From positions 1-64,000 of the forward strand of contig CANLIL010000005.1 in the NCBI GenBank assembly GCA_947491305.1: a DNA stretch of 64,000 bases, in the 5' to 3' direction. Positions 46,477 through 55,513 of this stretch are shown here, one piece after another. Made by a program: the position numbers and the translations under genes. Numbering within the stretch: position 1 is the stretch's first letter; every line of letters starts with the position of its first letter. This DNA comes from Flavobacteriales bacterium. Its GTDB lineage: Bacteria; Bacteroidota; Bacteroidia; Flavobacteriales_D; Crocinitomicaceae. The notes under the pieces are model-generated. The model ran no database searches. It had not been told where the DNA came from and saw only the letters and a list, made by a program, of their open reading frames with translations.

Positions 46477-47783
46477 GTATGTCAAAAATTATAGTTGGAC
46501 TAGATATTGGAACTACAAAAATTGCTTGTTTCGTAGGGAGAAAAAACGAACATGGTAAAATAGAAATTTTATCAATGGGAACGAGCGAATCTCTTGGAGT
46601 AATGCGAGGCGTTGTTTCGAATATTCAGCGAACCGTTCAATCTATACAGACAGCAGTTGAAGAAGCAGAAAACAATATTGAAGGCGGTGGATCATTGAAC
46701 ATCAAAGTTGTGAATGTTGGTATTGCTGGTCAACACATCAAAAGTATTCAACACCGCGGCATTCATACACGTGCGGAAATTGAAGATGAAATTTCTCAAG
46801 TTGATATTGATGCATTATTAGACGATATGCACCGTTTGGTTATGCGACCAGGTGAAGAAATTGTAACCGTAATTCCTCAAGAATACATTATTGACAACGA
46901 ACAAGGGATTAAAGACCCAATAGGAATGTCAGGTAGAAGATTGGAAGCAAATTTCCATATCATCACTGGTGATGTTGCTGCAGGAATGAACATTCGTAAA
47001 TGTGTTGAACGCGCAAATATTTCTGTTGACCAAATCATTTTAGAGCCAATTGCTTCTGCTGAAGCGGTTTTGTCTGAAGAGGAAAAAGAAGCAGGTGTGG
47101 TGTTAGTTGATATCGGTGGTGGTACAACGGACGTAGCAATTTTCCACGAAGGAATTATTCGTCATACTGCAGTCATTCCTTTCGGAGGAAATGTAGTAAC
47201 GGAAGACATTAAAGAAGGATGCACCATCATGAAACGTCAAGCGGAAGCGTTGAAAGTGAAGTTTGGTTCAGCATTGGCTTCCGAAAGTCAAGAAAATGAA
47301 GTCGTTTGTATCCCAGGATTGAGAGGGCACGATGCGAAAGAAATTACTTTACGTAATTTGGCTAGCATTATCCAAGCAAGAATGGAAGAAATCATTGATT
47401 TGGTTCATTACGAGATTTTAAATTCAGGATTAAGCAAAAAATTAATCGGCGGTATTGTTGTAACTGGAGGTGGCGCAAACTTAAAACATGTAACACAATT
47501 GTTTGAATACATTACAGGTATGAATACACGCGTTGGATACCCAACAGAACATTTAGCAAATACCAATACAATTGAAAACTTAACAAGTCCTATCTATTCA
47601 ACTGGAATTGGCTTGGTATTAAAAGGGTTTGAAGCCTTGGAAAAAAGAAGTGAAAACAAACCGGTTGAAGCTGTTTCAACTGAAGGAAGTGTTGCTACTA
47701 ATCCGGACAAAACCAAAGGGAAGTTTTTTGATTCCATCTTAAAAATTGGAACAGATTTCTTCAAAGAAAAAGACGAATATTAA
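46473..47783 (+). CDS. ftsA: Cell-division actin FtsA
   Basis: Actin-like ATPase that tethers FtsZ to the membrane. The phosphate motif is GLDIGTTKIACFVGRK, and LVDIGGGTTDVAIFHEG is phosphate 2. Length 436 aa. The C-terminus (SILKIGTDFFKEKDEY) is an amphipathic helix suited for membrane binding. A second ATG two codons on (46479) is equally possible. The ftsZ ATG is 31 nt downstream. Confidence 0.96.
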   Translation: MSMSKIIVGLDIGTTKIACFVGRKNEHGKIEILSMGTSESLGVMRGVVSNIQRTVQSIQTAVEEAENNIEGGGSLNIKVVNVGIAGQHIKSIQHRGIHTRAEIEDEISQVDIDALLDDMHRLVMRPGEEIVTVIPQEYIIDNEQGIKDPIGMSGRRLEANFHIITGDVAAGMNIRKCVERANISVDQIILEPIASAEAVLSEEEKEAGVVLVDIGGGTTDVAIFHEGIIRHTAVIPFGGNVVTEDIKEGCTIMKRQAEALKVKFGSALASESQENEVVCIPGLRGHDAKEITLRNLASIIQARMEEIIDLVHYEILNSGLSKKLIGGIVVTGGGANLKHVTQLFEYITGMNTRVGYPTEHLANTNTIENLTSPIYSTGIGLVLKGFEALEKRSENKPVEAVSTEGSVATNPDKTKGKFFDSILKIGTDFFKEKDEY

Positions 47784-47814
47784 AACAAAACAACAACAAA
47801 TTAATAAAGATAAA

Positions 47815-49368
47815 ATGGAATTCAATTTACCAAAAGACACAAGTTCAATCATCAAAGTTATTGGTGTTGGAGGCGGTGGTAGCAACGCAGTTAACCACAT
47901 GTATGAACAAGGAATTATTGGAGTTGACTTTATTGTATGTAATACAGATCGACAAGCATTGGATATTTCTCCTGTTCCTTATAAAATTCAACTTGGGCCA
48001 TCTTTGACGGAAGGTCGTGGAGCTGGAGCTTTACCAGAAATTGGTATGAATGCAGCCATTGAAAATATCGAAGAAATTCGTGATTTATTAAGTAATAATA
48101 CCAAAATGGTTTTTGTTACTGCTGGCTTAGGTGGTGGTACAGGAACTGGTGCTGCGCCAGTAATTGCACAAGTAGCAAAAGAAATGGGTATTTTAACTGT
48201 TGGAATCGTTACTGTTCCTTTCAATTTTGAAGGAAGAAAAAGAAGACAACAAGCAGAAGATGGATTGGAAAAAATGCGTCAAAATGTAGATACGTTGTTG
48301 ATCATCAACAATGAGCGTTTACGAGAAATGACGGGTAATTTAACCATCGGAAATGCATTCTCTCAAGCGGATGATGTTTTGACAACTGCTGCAAAAGGAA
48401 TTGCTGAAGTAATTGCTGTTACAGGTGCAATCAACGTGGATTTCAACGATGTGAAAACGGTAATGAAAGATAGCGGCGTTGCCATTATGGGAAGCGCAGC
48501 AGCGGAAGGAGAAAACAGAGCATTGACTGCTGTTGCTCAAGCATTAAATTCACCTTTATTAAATGATAACGACATCAGCGGAGCACAATATGTCTTGTTA
48601 AACATTACGTACGGAGACAAAGAAGTATTGATGGATGAAATCACTGAAATCACTGACTTTATTCAAGATGAAGCAGGATCGACAGCTGACGTAATTTGGG
48701 GGCATGGTTACGATGCGACTCTTGGTGATAAATTAAGTATAACAATCATTGCAACTGGATTTAATTCGAACCCAATCACGGGTTTTGAGAAAGCACCGGA
48801 ACGAACGGTGCGCACCTTAGAAGTTGAACCTAAAAATGAAATTAAAGCGCCTTTAAATAACCCATTTGAGCAATCAGAATTTACAAATGCAGTTGAAGTA
48901 AAAGCAGTTGTTAGTGAGCCGTTTTTGAAAACGGAGGTTGAAGCTGCACCTGTAATGAATGAACGCATTGTGAATGAAGAGAAAACTGAATTGGAATGGG
49001 ATTTGAAATCAGAACAAGTTCAGGTTTCAGAACCAAGAGAAGAAATCGTTCGTCACATGTTGGAGGATAAAGTGGAAGAAGTAGTAAGTTTAGAAAATGT
49101 TGTTACGAAAACAATTTTATCTCCGGAAGATCAACAAAGAAGAACACAAGAGCGTTTGTCTAAAATACAAGAATTCACCGCAAAATTGAAAAAAGCGGAC
49201 GGCATTGCAGAATTCGAAAATGAGCCTGCATTTGTGAGAAGAAATATCAATTTAGATCAATCTTTGAGAAGTACAGAAGAATCGGTAAGCCGTTTTGGTG
49301 TAGCAATGAATGAAAACGGAGAAGCAGTTTTAAGAAATAATAATTTTTTACACGATAACGTAGACTGA
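47815..49368 (+). CDS. ftsZ: Cell-division tubulin FtsZ
   Basis: GTPase forming the Z ring. The start of the tubulin domain is IIKVIGVGGGGSNAVNHM, the G-box is GLGGGTGTGAAPVIAQ (about residue 105) and the T7 loop is NVDFNDVKTVM. A long acidic linker (about 330-470) precedes a C-terminal segment EFENEPAFVRRNINLD that corresponds to the Bacteroidota FtsZ tail. Length 517 aa. The frame is open upstream to a TTG at 47746 inside ftsA, but ATG 47815 is the standard start. Its TGA overlaps the yqeY ATG by one base. Confidence 0.97.
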   Translation: MEFNLPKDTSSIIKVIGVGGGGSNAVNHMYEQGIIGVDFIVCNTDRQALDISPVPYKIQLGPSLTEGRGAGALPEIGMNAAIENIEEIRDLLSNNTKMVFVTAGLGGGTGTGAAPVIAQVAKEMGILTVGIVTVPFNFEGRKRRQQAEDGLEKMRQNVDTLLIINNERLREMTGNLTIGNAFSQADDVLTTAAKGIAEVIAVTGAINVDFNDVKTVMKDSGVAIMGSAAAEGENRALTAVAQALNSPLLNDNDISGAQYVLLNITYGDKEVLMDEITEITDFIQDEAGSTADVIWGHGYDATLGDKLSITIIATGFNSNPITGFEKAPERTVRTLEVEPKNEIKAPLNNPFEQSEFTNAVEVKAVVSEPFLKTEVEAAPVMNERIVNEEKTELEWDLKSEQVQVSEPREEIVRHMLEDKVEEVVSLENVVTKTILSPEDQQRRTQERLSKIQEFTAKLKKADGIAEFENEPAFVRRNINLDQSLRSTEESVSRFGVAMNENGEAVLRNNNFLHDNVD

Positions 49369-49814
49369 TGAGTTTTACAGAGCAAATTAATGCAGCCATT
49401 AAAACGGCAATGTTAGCGAAAGACAAAGATAAATTAGCTGTTTTACGTGATATTAAATCAAAATTATTATTAGAGGCAACTTCTGGAAATGGAGAAGCTT
49501 CTGACGAAACAGGAATAAAAATCTGTGTTAAATTGCACAAGCAACGTATGGAAACATATGAAATTTATGTTACACAAGGTCGCGAAGATTTAGCTTCAGA
49601 TGAATTGTTCCAAGCAAAAGTTTTAGAAGAATATTTGCCTAAAATGTTATCTGAAGAGGAAGTGAGAGCCGAAGTTGTTTTAGCAATTGCACAAGTTGGA
49701 GCGTCAGGTCCACAAGATATGGGAAAAGTAATGGGCGTTTTATCTGGCAAACTCGCTGGGAAAGCCGATGGAAAAGTCATTGCGAATCTCGTAAAAGAAA
49801 CATTAGCCAACTAA
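49368..49814 (+). CDS. GatB/YqeY-domain protein
   Basis: A 148-aa YqeY-type protein: TEQINAAIKTAMLAKDKDKL at the N-terminus and GPQDMGKVMGVLSGKLAGKADG near the C-terminus match the domain that in GatB contacts tRNA. The free-standing form has no settled function. In Bacteroidota it commonly closes the dcw cluster after ftsZ, as here (1-bp overlap). A strong terminator follows 8 bp after its stop. Confidence 0.9.
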   Translation: MSFTEQINAAIKTAMLAKDKDKLAVLRDIKSKLLLEATSGNGEASDETGIKICVKLHKQRMETYEIYVTQGREDLASDELFQAKVLEEYLPKMLSEEEVRAEVVLAIAQVGASGPQDMGKVMGVLSGKLAGKADGKVIANLVKETLAN

Positions 49815-49822
49815 TTAATACG

Positions 49823-49851
49823 ATGGGATTCAAATTGAATCCCATTTTTTT
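49823..49851 (+). terminator. Terminator of the dcw operon
   Basis: Perfect stem ATGGGATTC / GAATCCCAT with loop AAATT, followed by a run of T ending 3 nt before the mtnB ATG. Confidence 0.9.
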
Positions 49852-49853
49852 AT

Positions 49854-50459
49854 ATGAATACATTACAGCTCAAAGAAGCAATCGCAGAAACAATTCGTGC
49901 TTATAACGCGAAGGGATGGTCACCAGCTACTTCAACGAATTATTCATTTGTTGACGAAGAAGGTACCATTTGGGTTTCACGTTCAGGCGTTGACAAAGCT
50001 CACTTTCAAGCAACTGATTTCATAACAGTAGATAATAATGGCATTGCTATTGGCGAATTTGAAGGCATGAAACCTTCTGCGGAAACCTTGATTCATTGTG
50101 TCTTGTATGAATTGTTTCCAGCTACCAAAGTCATTTTGCACAGCCACGGCATCTACCCTGTTCTTCTTTCTGCAACTGTTGCAAATGAATTTGTTTTTGA
50201 AGGCTATGAACTTCAAAAAGGATTGGCAGGACAAACTACACATGAAGCAACTGTAAAAATTCCCGTTTTTGAAAACGACCAAGATATGGATCGTTTTAAA
50301 GAAGTATTACTACAGCAGAAAGACCAACTTAGCAACGCTGCATTTGCGATGCGTAAACACGGAATCTATGCGTGGGGAACAACTTTGTTTGAAGCAAAGC
50401 GCCATTTAGAAACGATCGATTATTTGTGCCAGTGTGAATGGTTGGTAAAAACGAAGTAA
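49854..50459 (+). CDS. mtnB: Methylthioribulose-1-phosphate dehydratase MtnB
   Basis: A 201-aa class II aldolase-fold enzyme of the methionine salvage pathway. Zn ligands are in ILHSHGIYPVLL (two histidines) and MRKHGIYAWG (third); the opening GWSPATSTNYSF is typical of MtnB. The other salvage genes are not in the window. The dcw terminator ends 3 nt before its ATG, so no independent promoter fits between them. Confidence 0.88.
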   Translation: MNTLQLKEAIAETIRAYNAKGWSPATSTNYSFVDEEGTIWVSRSGVDKAHFQATDFITVDNNGIAIGEFEGMKPSAETLIHCVLYELFPATKVILHSHGIYPVLLSATVANEFVFEGYELQKGLAGQTTHEATVKIPVFENDQDMDRFKEVLLQQKDQLSNAAFAMRKHGIYAWGTTLFEAKRHLETIDYLCQCEWLVKTK

Positions 50460-50700
50460 TCGCTGGAACACAAACGAATGAAACCACATTTCAATTAATA
50501 CATTCAATCATTAAGTAAAATTTCGTTTAGGATTTATCAATGTAATTTAATAAATTTGGTTGAAGTAAAACGAAATAAACTTTCGCTTATCATAACAAAT
50601 TTGGGTGAATATGTTAAGGTTTTTTTCGGGTATATATAAGTTAGTGGTAATTAAACCAAACGACACTTAAATAGTCTAATTGAAATAAATTTAAGAAATA
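50460..50700. other. Leader of the esterase cassette
   Basis: Non-coding. It holds a perfect TAAATTTG box (50551-50558), 142 nt before the esterase ATG, and the left inverted repeat GTTAGTGGTAATTAA (50640-50654). No ORF or hairpin terminator was seen. Confidence 0.4.
50640..50654 (+). repeat. Left inverted repeat flanking the esterase gene
   Basis: GTTAGTGGTAATTAA; its inverted partner at 51652-51666 reads GTTAGTGGCAGTTAA on the minus strand (13 of 15 identical). The two enclose the esterase gene and about 45 bp of leader. Confidence 0.5.
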
Positions 50701-51648
50701 ATGAGACAAATAATTTTACTTTTGACTATACTTTTTACACTTCTTTCGTGTAACAAAGATGATAATCCAACAACGATTGTGGACAAACCAAGTGAACAAA
50801 AAACAGTAAACCTTACAGTTGACGGAAACGCAAGAAGTTTTATTGTATATCTTCCAACAGGTTACAATAATGCAGGTAAAATGCCTATGATTTTTGCCAT
50901 TCACGGAGGAAGTGGAACACCAGAAGGAATGATAAACATTGCTAATTTTAAATCAATTGCTGACAGAGACAAAGTTGTTTTGGTTTATCCAGCAGGAATT
51001 CAAAATAATTGGAACGATGGAAGACCAACAATACCAAATCAATTAGGAATTAACGATGTTAATTTTTTCAACCAAATGTGTGATTATATGATTACCAATA
51101 ATTCAGTTGACGGTACAAAAATCTATGCAACAGGAATTTCTAATGGTGGATTTATGTCTTCTCGTTTAGGTTGTGAATTAAGTAATAGAATAGCCGCTAT
51201 TGCGGTGGACGCTGCCACAATAGAAGCAACAACAATAGCAACAAGTTGTAATCCCGGTAGGCCAGTTCCTGCAATTTATATTCACGGAACAACTGACCCA
51301 CTCGTTCCATTCACTGGTGGACAAATGACCGCAGGTGGAACAGCAGGAGGAACTATTTTTTCACATTTTCAAGCCACAGACAAATGGATAGCAATTAATG
51401 GTTGTAACTCTACACCAATAATTACTGATTTACCCGACATTGCAAATGATGGAACAACTATAAAACAAAGAGTTTATTCAGGCGGAACAAACGGAAGCGA
51501 AGTAGTAAGTTACGTTGTTTTGAATGGCGGACACACTTGGCCACAAGGTTATCAATATTTGAATGAAGCCATTATTGGAAATACAAGTCAAGATATGAAT
51601 GCTTGTGAAGTAATTTGGTCATTTTTTAAACGATTTAAACGACAATAA
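50701..51648 (+). CDS. Secreted esterase / PHB depolymerase-like (LpqC) lipoprotein
   Basis: A 315-aa lipoprotein (signal MRQIILLLTILFTLLSC, Cys17) with an alpha/beta-hydrolase fold of the polyhydroxybutyrate depolymerase / feruloyl-esterase group. The oxyanion motif is FAIHGGSGTPEG, the nucleophile is in YATGISNGGFMSSR (GxSxG), the acid is probably Asp in HGTTDPLVPF, and the histidine is in LNGGHTWPQG. The substrate is uncertain: polyester, feruloyl or acetyl ester. It is bounded by inverted repeats and followed by a hairpin element, so it may be a mobile cassette. Confidence 0.85.
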   Translation: MRQIILLLTILFTLLSCNKDDNPTTIVDKPSEQKTVNLTVDGNARSFIVYLPTGYNNAGKMPMIFAIHGGSGTPEGMINIANFKSIADRDKVVLVYPAGIQNNWNDGRPTIPNQLGINDVNFFNQMCDYMITNNSVDGTKIYATGISNGGFMSSRLGCELSNRIAAIAVDAATIEATTIATSCNPGRPVPAIYIHGTTDPLVPFTGGQMTAGGTAGGTIFSHFQATDKWIAINGCNSTPIITDLPDIANDGTTIKQRVYSGGTNGSEVVSYVVLNGGHTWPQGYQYLNEAIIGNTSQDMNACEVIWSFFKRFKRQ

Positions 51649-51651
51649 AAA

Positions 51652-51790
51652 TTAACTGCCACTAACAGGCGTTTGGCAAAATGGCAGGTTTAGTGCTAAA
51701 TTTAATATTCAATTTTCAAAAGAAGTTTAGTTCTAAATTGAAAGTAAGTGCTTCAAAGTCCGCCACTTCGCCAAGCTGCAAAACGTTCTT
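51652..51790. repeat. Imperfect inverted-repeat element after the esterase
   Basis: The left half (GCCACTAACAGGCGTTTGGC, then AATGGCAGGTTTAGTGCT) is mirrored by the right half, whose minus strand reads CTTGGCGAAGTGGCGGACTT and GAAGCACTTACTTTC. The arms reach inward to TTCAATTT and AAATTGAA around 51708-51743. The element has no significant ORF of its own. Its first 15 bp form the right inverted repeat of the esterase cassette. I have a recollection of similar GGCGTTTGGC elements in other Flavobacteriales but could not verify it. Confidence 0.6.
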
Positions 51791-51813
51791 GCTCGAGAAA
51801 AGAGAATATTTCT

Positions 51814-51821
51814 TACCTTTA
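51814..51821 (+). promoter_or_regulatory. -7 promoter box TACCTTTA before rhuM
   Basis: TAnnTTTG with final A, 18 nt before ATG 51840; it supports that start over the ATG at 51681 inside the repeat element. Confidence 0.45.
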
Positions 51822-51839
51822 AAGAAGGATAAAAAAAAT

Positions 51840-52838
51840 ATGAATACTGGCGAAATACTCATTTATCAAAACCAAGAAGGCAGCGTCAAAGTAGATGTGC
51901 GCTTAGAAGAAGAAACTGTTTGGCTTACGCAAGAACAAATGGCGCTCTTATTTGGTAAAGGAAGAAGTGCAATTACGGAACATATTGGCAACATCTTTAG
52001 AGAAGGTGAATTAGATGAAATTGCAACTCGTCGGAATTTCCGACTAGTTCGAATGGAAGGTAATCGAGAAGTAGAAAGAGAAGTGGATCATTACAACCTC
52101 GACGTAATCATTTCCGTAGGTTATCGTGTGAAATCGCAACAAGGTACGCAGTTTCGTATTTGGGCAACGCAACGATTAAAAGAATTCATTATTAAAGGTT
52201 TTGCCTTGAATGATGACCGTTTCAAATCGGGTACTTCCATGAATTATTTCAACGATTTGCAAAATCGCATTCGTGAAATTCGGTTGTCTGAAAAATTCTT
52301 TTACCAAAAAATCAAAGACATATAAACAACAAGCATTGATTATAATCCAAAAGATGAAAAAACGATTGCTTTTTTTAAAATAGTTCAGAACAAACTGCTT
52401 TGGGCAATTTCGCAAAATACAACTGCCGAATTGGTTTTTAGAAGAGTAGATGCTAGTTTGCCATTAATGGGAATGTTGTCTTACGATAACAAAACGTCAC
52501 ATACTATTCAAAAACAAGAAGTAAGCATTGCCAAAAATTATCTAAATGAGGATGAAATAAAGTTGTTAGGTTTACTAGTGGAACAATATTTGGCATTTGC
52601 TGAAACGATGGCCCAACAACAAACTCCCATGTATATGAACGATTGGATTGAACGATTAGATAGTTTGTTACAATTAAATGGAAGAGAAATTCTAACACAT
52701 GCAGGAACCATTTCTCATCAAATGGCAGTAGAAAAATCGGATCTTGAATTCTCGAAATACAAACAAGAAAATGCAATTATCGAAAGAGAACAAAGCTTAA
52801 AAGAGATTGAAGAGGATATTAAAAAGTTGAAGAGATAA
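51840..52838 (+). pseudogene. RhuM-family gene split by one in-frame stop
   Basis: The first half (161 codons from ATG 51840) is a typical RhuM protein: EILIYQNQEGSVKVDVRLEE, ETVWLTQEQMALLFG, DEIATRRNFRLVRMEGNREV and FRIWATQRLKEFIIKGFAL. It ends KFFYQKIKDI-TAA at 52323-52325. Reading on in the same frame gives TTSIDYNPKDEKTIAFFK and NKLLWAISQNTTAELVFRRV, then the usual C-terminus to 52838. RhuM proteins have a tyrosine after KDI, so the stop looks like a TAT or TAC to TAA change. No frame shift is needed; the joined protein would be 332 aa. The function of RhuM (named from a Salmonella island) is unsettled; it resembles phage antirepressor-type proteins. Confidence 0.85.
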
Positions 52839-52874
52839 GAAGTGTAACTCTCTATTTGAATTCACTGAAAACCA

Positions 52875-54980
52875 CTACTCCAACCCAATATTAAACTGCG
52901 CATCCAACACAATTTTACCTGAAATAGGTTCAGATTTTCCTGGAATTGACAATCCTTTAATGCTTCCTGTTTTACCTTTTTGAATTAAATCAGTTAATTG
53001 ACTTTCGGTTAATTTTTTACCCAATAACTCAAAGGGGATTTTAAATCCACAAGCGTTGAAATTGCTGCAACCTACAGCCGATTTTCCCATCATTAACTTG
53101 ACCTGTTTGCATTTAGGGCAATCCAAGTCGGTTAATGCGATTTTTTCTTTCGGCTCGCGTTTTTTTCGTTCAACCTTTGGTGGTGTTACTTTTTCAGGCT
53201 CAACCGTAATTCTTCGGTAATTATTGAATATCACCTCATCTGTCAATTCACGCACCATTTTAAACAACTCTTGCTTAAACACATCCAATTGATACTCCCC
53301 TTTTTCAATCAAACGGATTTTACGTTCCCAATTTCCTGTCAATTCTGGACTCTTCAACAATTCGTTTTGAATCGTATCAATTAAATCCATGCCTGTGGCT
53401 GTGGGTAATATGTTTTTACGGTTTTTCTCAATGTATTTTCTTCGGAAAAGCGTTTCAATAATGTTCGCACGCGTGGAAGGTCGACCGATGCCATTGTCTT
53501 TCATTAAATCACGCATTTCCTCGTCTTCAATTTGCTTTCCAGCTGTTTCCATTGCTCGCAATAAAGTCGCTTCTGTGTAAGGTTTGGGAGGAGCTGTTTT
53601 CCCTTTGTGCACGATGGGTGTGTGTGGACCTTTTTCTCCCTCTACAAAAACTGGCATAATGCGTTCTTCTTCACTTTTCTCGGCTACTTGCTTCTCATCT
53701 TGGTAAACAACGCGCCAACCTGGAGTGATAATTTGTTTTCCCGTTGCTTTAAATTCCAATTGTCCAACTTTCCCTAAAACAGTTGTTGTGGAAATTTTAC
53801 ATTCTGGATAAAAAACAGCAATAAAACGCTTGGCAATTAAATCATAAATCTGATTTTCTGTAGGTGAAATACCACTTGGATTTACACCTGTCGGAATAAT
53901 CGCATGGTGATCTGTTACTTTTTTATCGTCGAAAACCGCTTTTGATTTTGGAATGGGTTGTTGCAACAATGGTGCAGTGTATCGCGAATAGTAGGACATT
54001 CCTTTTAAAATTCCTTCCACCTTTGGGTAAATGTCTTCAGAAAGATAGGTTGTATCGACACGTGGATACGTCACAATTTTCTTTTCGTATAAACTTTGAA
54101 TGTTTTTCAAGGTTTCATCTGCAGAGAAACCATATTTCTTATTGGCTTCAACTTGTAAACCTGTTAAATCAAACAGCCTTGGGTTTCCCTCTTTTCCCTC
54201 TTTTTGTTCGAAGGAAGTGACCTCAAATTCATGTTGCTTCAAATATTCAAGGCCTTTTACTGCTTTTTCCTCATTTGTCAATCGATCAATTTGACATAAA
54301 AATTCTGTGTCGCGGTACGTTGTTTTTAATTCCCAATATTCCGCTGAAGTAAACGCATTGATTTCTTTTTGGCGCTGAACAATCATTGCCAAGGTTGGCG
54401 TTTGCACACGCCCAATGGATAAAGTCGCTTTTCCTTGTCCAAATTTCTTGGTGAAAGCACGCGTGGCATTTATGCCTAACAACCAATCTCCAATCGCACG
54501 AGCAGAACCTGCTGCATATAAATTATCGTATTGTTTGCCGTCTTTTAATTTTTGAAAACCTTCTTTGATGGCTTCTTCCGTTAAGGATGAAATCCACAAA
54601 CGTTGAATAGGCTTCGTGCATTTTGCTTTTAACAACACCCAGCGTTGAATCAATTCTCCTTCTTGCCCAGCATCACCACAATTGATGACCGAATCGCAAT
54701 TAGCTACTAAATTCTCGATGCATTTGAATTGTTTTTGAATGCCTGGATCATCCACCACTTTGATTCCGAAATTGGTCGGTATAATGGGTAAATCTTCTAA
54801 TTTCCAATACTTCCAATTTTCTTTATAATCATGCGGCTCTTTCAACGTACACAAGTGACCAAAAGTCCAACTTACCCAATAGCCATTCCCTTCCCAATAG
54901 CCGTCTTTTCGAGAACGAGCACCAAGGATTTCAGCAATGTCTTTTGCTACAGAAGGTTTTTCAGCGACACAAAGAATCAT
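52875..54980 (-). CDS. topB: DNA topoisomerase III
   Basis: Type IA topoisomerase of 701 aa that decatenates DNA. The TOPRIM domain starts MILCVAEKPSVAKDIAEILG and includes NCGDAGQEGELIQRW; the active-site tyrosine is in TYPRVDTTYLSED (about residue 312), and GIGRPSTRANIIETLF is also typical. The C-terminus has one zinc-ribbon-like motif (CPKCKQ ... GCSNFNACGF). It is last in the thyA-folA-topB transcript and overlaps folA by 4 bp. Confidence 0.95.
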   Translation of the reverse strand: MILCVAEKPSVAKDIAEILGARSRKDGYWEGNGYWVSWTFGHLCTLKEPHDYKENWKYWKLEDLPIIPTNFGIKVVDDPGIQKQFKCIENLVANCDSVINCGDAGQEGELIQRWVLLKAKCTKPIQRLWISSLTEEAIKEGFQKLKDGKQYDNLYAAGSARAIGDWLLGINATRAFTKKFGQGKATLSIGRVQTPTLAMIVQRQKEINAFTSAEYWELKTTYRDTEFLCQIDRLTNEEKAVKGLEYLKQHEFEVTSFEQKEGKEGNPRLFDLTGLQVEANKKYGFSADETLKNIQSLYEKKIVTYPRVDTTYLSEDIYPKVEGILKGMSYYSRYTAPLLQQPIPKSKAVFDDKKVTDHHAIIPTGVNPSGISPTENQIYDLIAKRFIAVFYPECKISTTTVLGKVGQLEFKATGKQIITPGWRVVYQDEKQVAEKSEEERIMPVFVEGEKGPHTPIVHKGKTAPPKPYTEATLLRAMETAGKQIEDEEMRDLMKDNGIGRPSTRANIIETLFRRKYIEKNRKNILPTATGMDLIDTIQNELLKSPELTGNWERKIRLIEKGEYQLDVFKQELFKMVRELTDEVIFNNYRRITVEPEKVTPPKVERKKREPKEKIALTDLDCPKCKQVKLMMGKSAVGCSNFNACGFKIPFELLGKKLTESQLTDLIQKGKTGSIKGLSIPGKSEPISGKIVLDAQFNIGLE

Positions 54981-55498
54981 TTTGTTGCGTTCTTCTTTTT
55001 AGTATAATGGATAGTTTCGAAAGCATAAAGATGTTTCTCATCCATTGGATGTTGGAAAAGTATTTTTTTATCCCATTGCTCTTGATCAATTGAAGGAAAA
55101 AATGTATCTGCCCCAAATTCATGGTCAACGTGCGAAATATACATTTCATCAATGCAATTCAACACCAATGCTTGTTTGTAAATCTCTCCGCCACCAATAA
55201 TGAAAACGGTTCGCTCTGTTTCATTTTTAAAGTGCTCCAATGAAGCTTCCAATGAATTAAACTGCTTACACCCTTCGAAGTGAAGTGCTTGATCTCTCGT
55301 TAGTACTACATTTTCGCGATTGGGAAGTGGACGAAAGCGCTCTGGAATAGATTCGTAATTTTTTCGGCCGGTAATAACAATTTGTCCTGCTGTCGTTTCT
55401 TTGAAAAACTTCATATCAGCGGGCAAATGCCACATCAAATCATTGTTTTTACCAATCCCATTTACACGATCTACCGCAACAATTAAAGCAACCTTCAT
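54977..55498 (-). CDS. folA: Dihydrofolate reductase
   Basis: Reduces dihydrofolate with NADPH. Length 173 aa. ALIVAVDRVNGIGKNNDL is the Met20-loop region, MWHLPADMKFFKE carries the substrate-binding aspartate, and VFIIGGGEIYKQAL is the NADPH-binding glycine turn. It follows thyA after 15 nt, the usual thymidylate pairing: ThyA makes dihydrofolate and FolA recycles it. Confidence 0.96.
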   Translation of the reverse strand: MKVALIVAVDRVNGIGKNNDLMWHLPADMKFFKETTAGQIVITGRKNYESIPERFRPLPNRENVVLTRDQALHFEGCKQFNSLEASLEHFKNETERTVFIIGGGEIYKQALVLNCIDEMYISHVDHEFGADTFFPSIDQEQWDKKILFQHPMDEKHLYAFETIHYTKKKNATK

Positions 55499-55513
55499 CT
55501 TTACAAGCTAAAA

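Noticed and set aside
51681-51839. N-terminal extension of RhuM from ATG 51681
   Set aside because: The extension would be translated from the inverted-repeat element and lacks family similarity; a promoter box at 51814 lies downstream of it.
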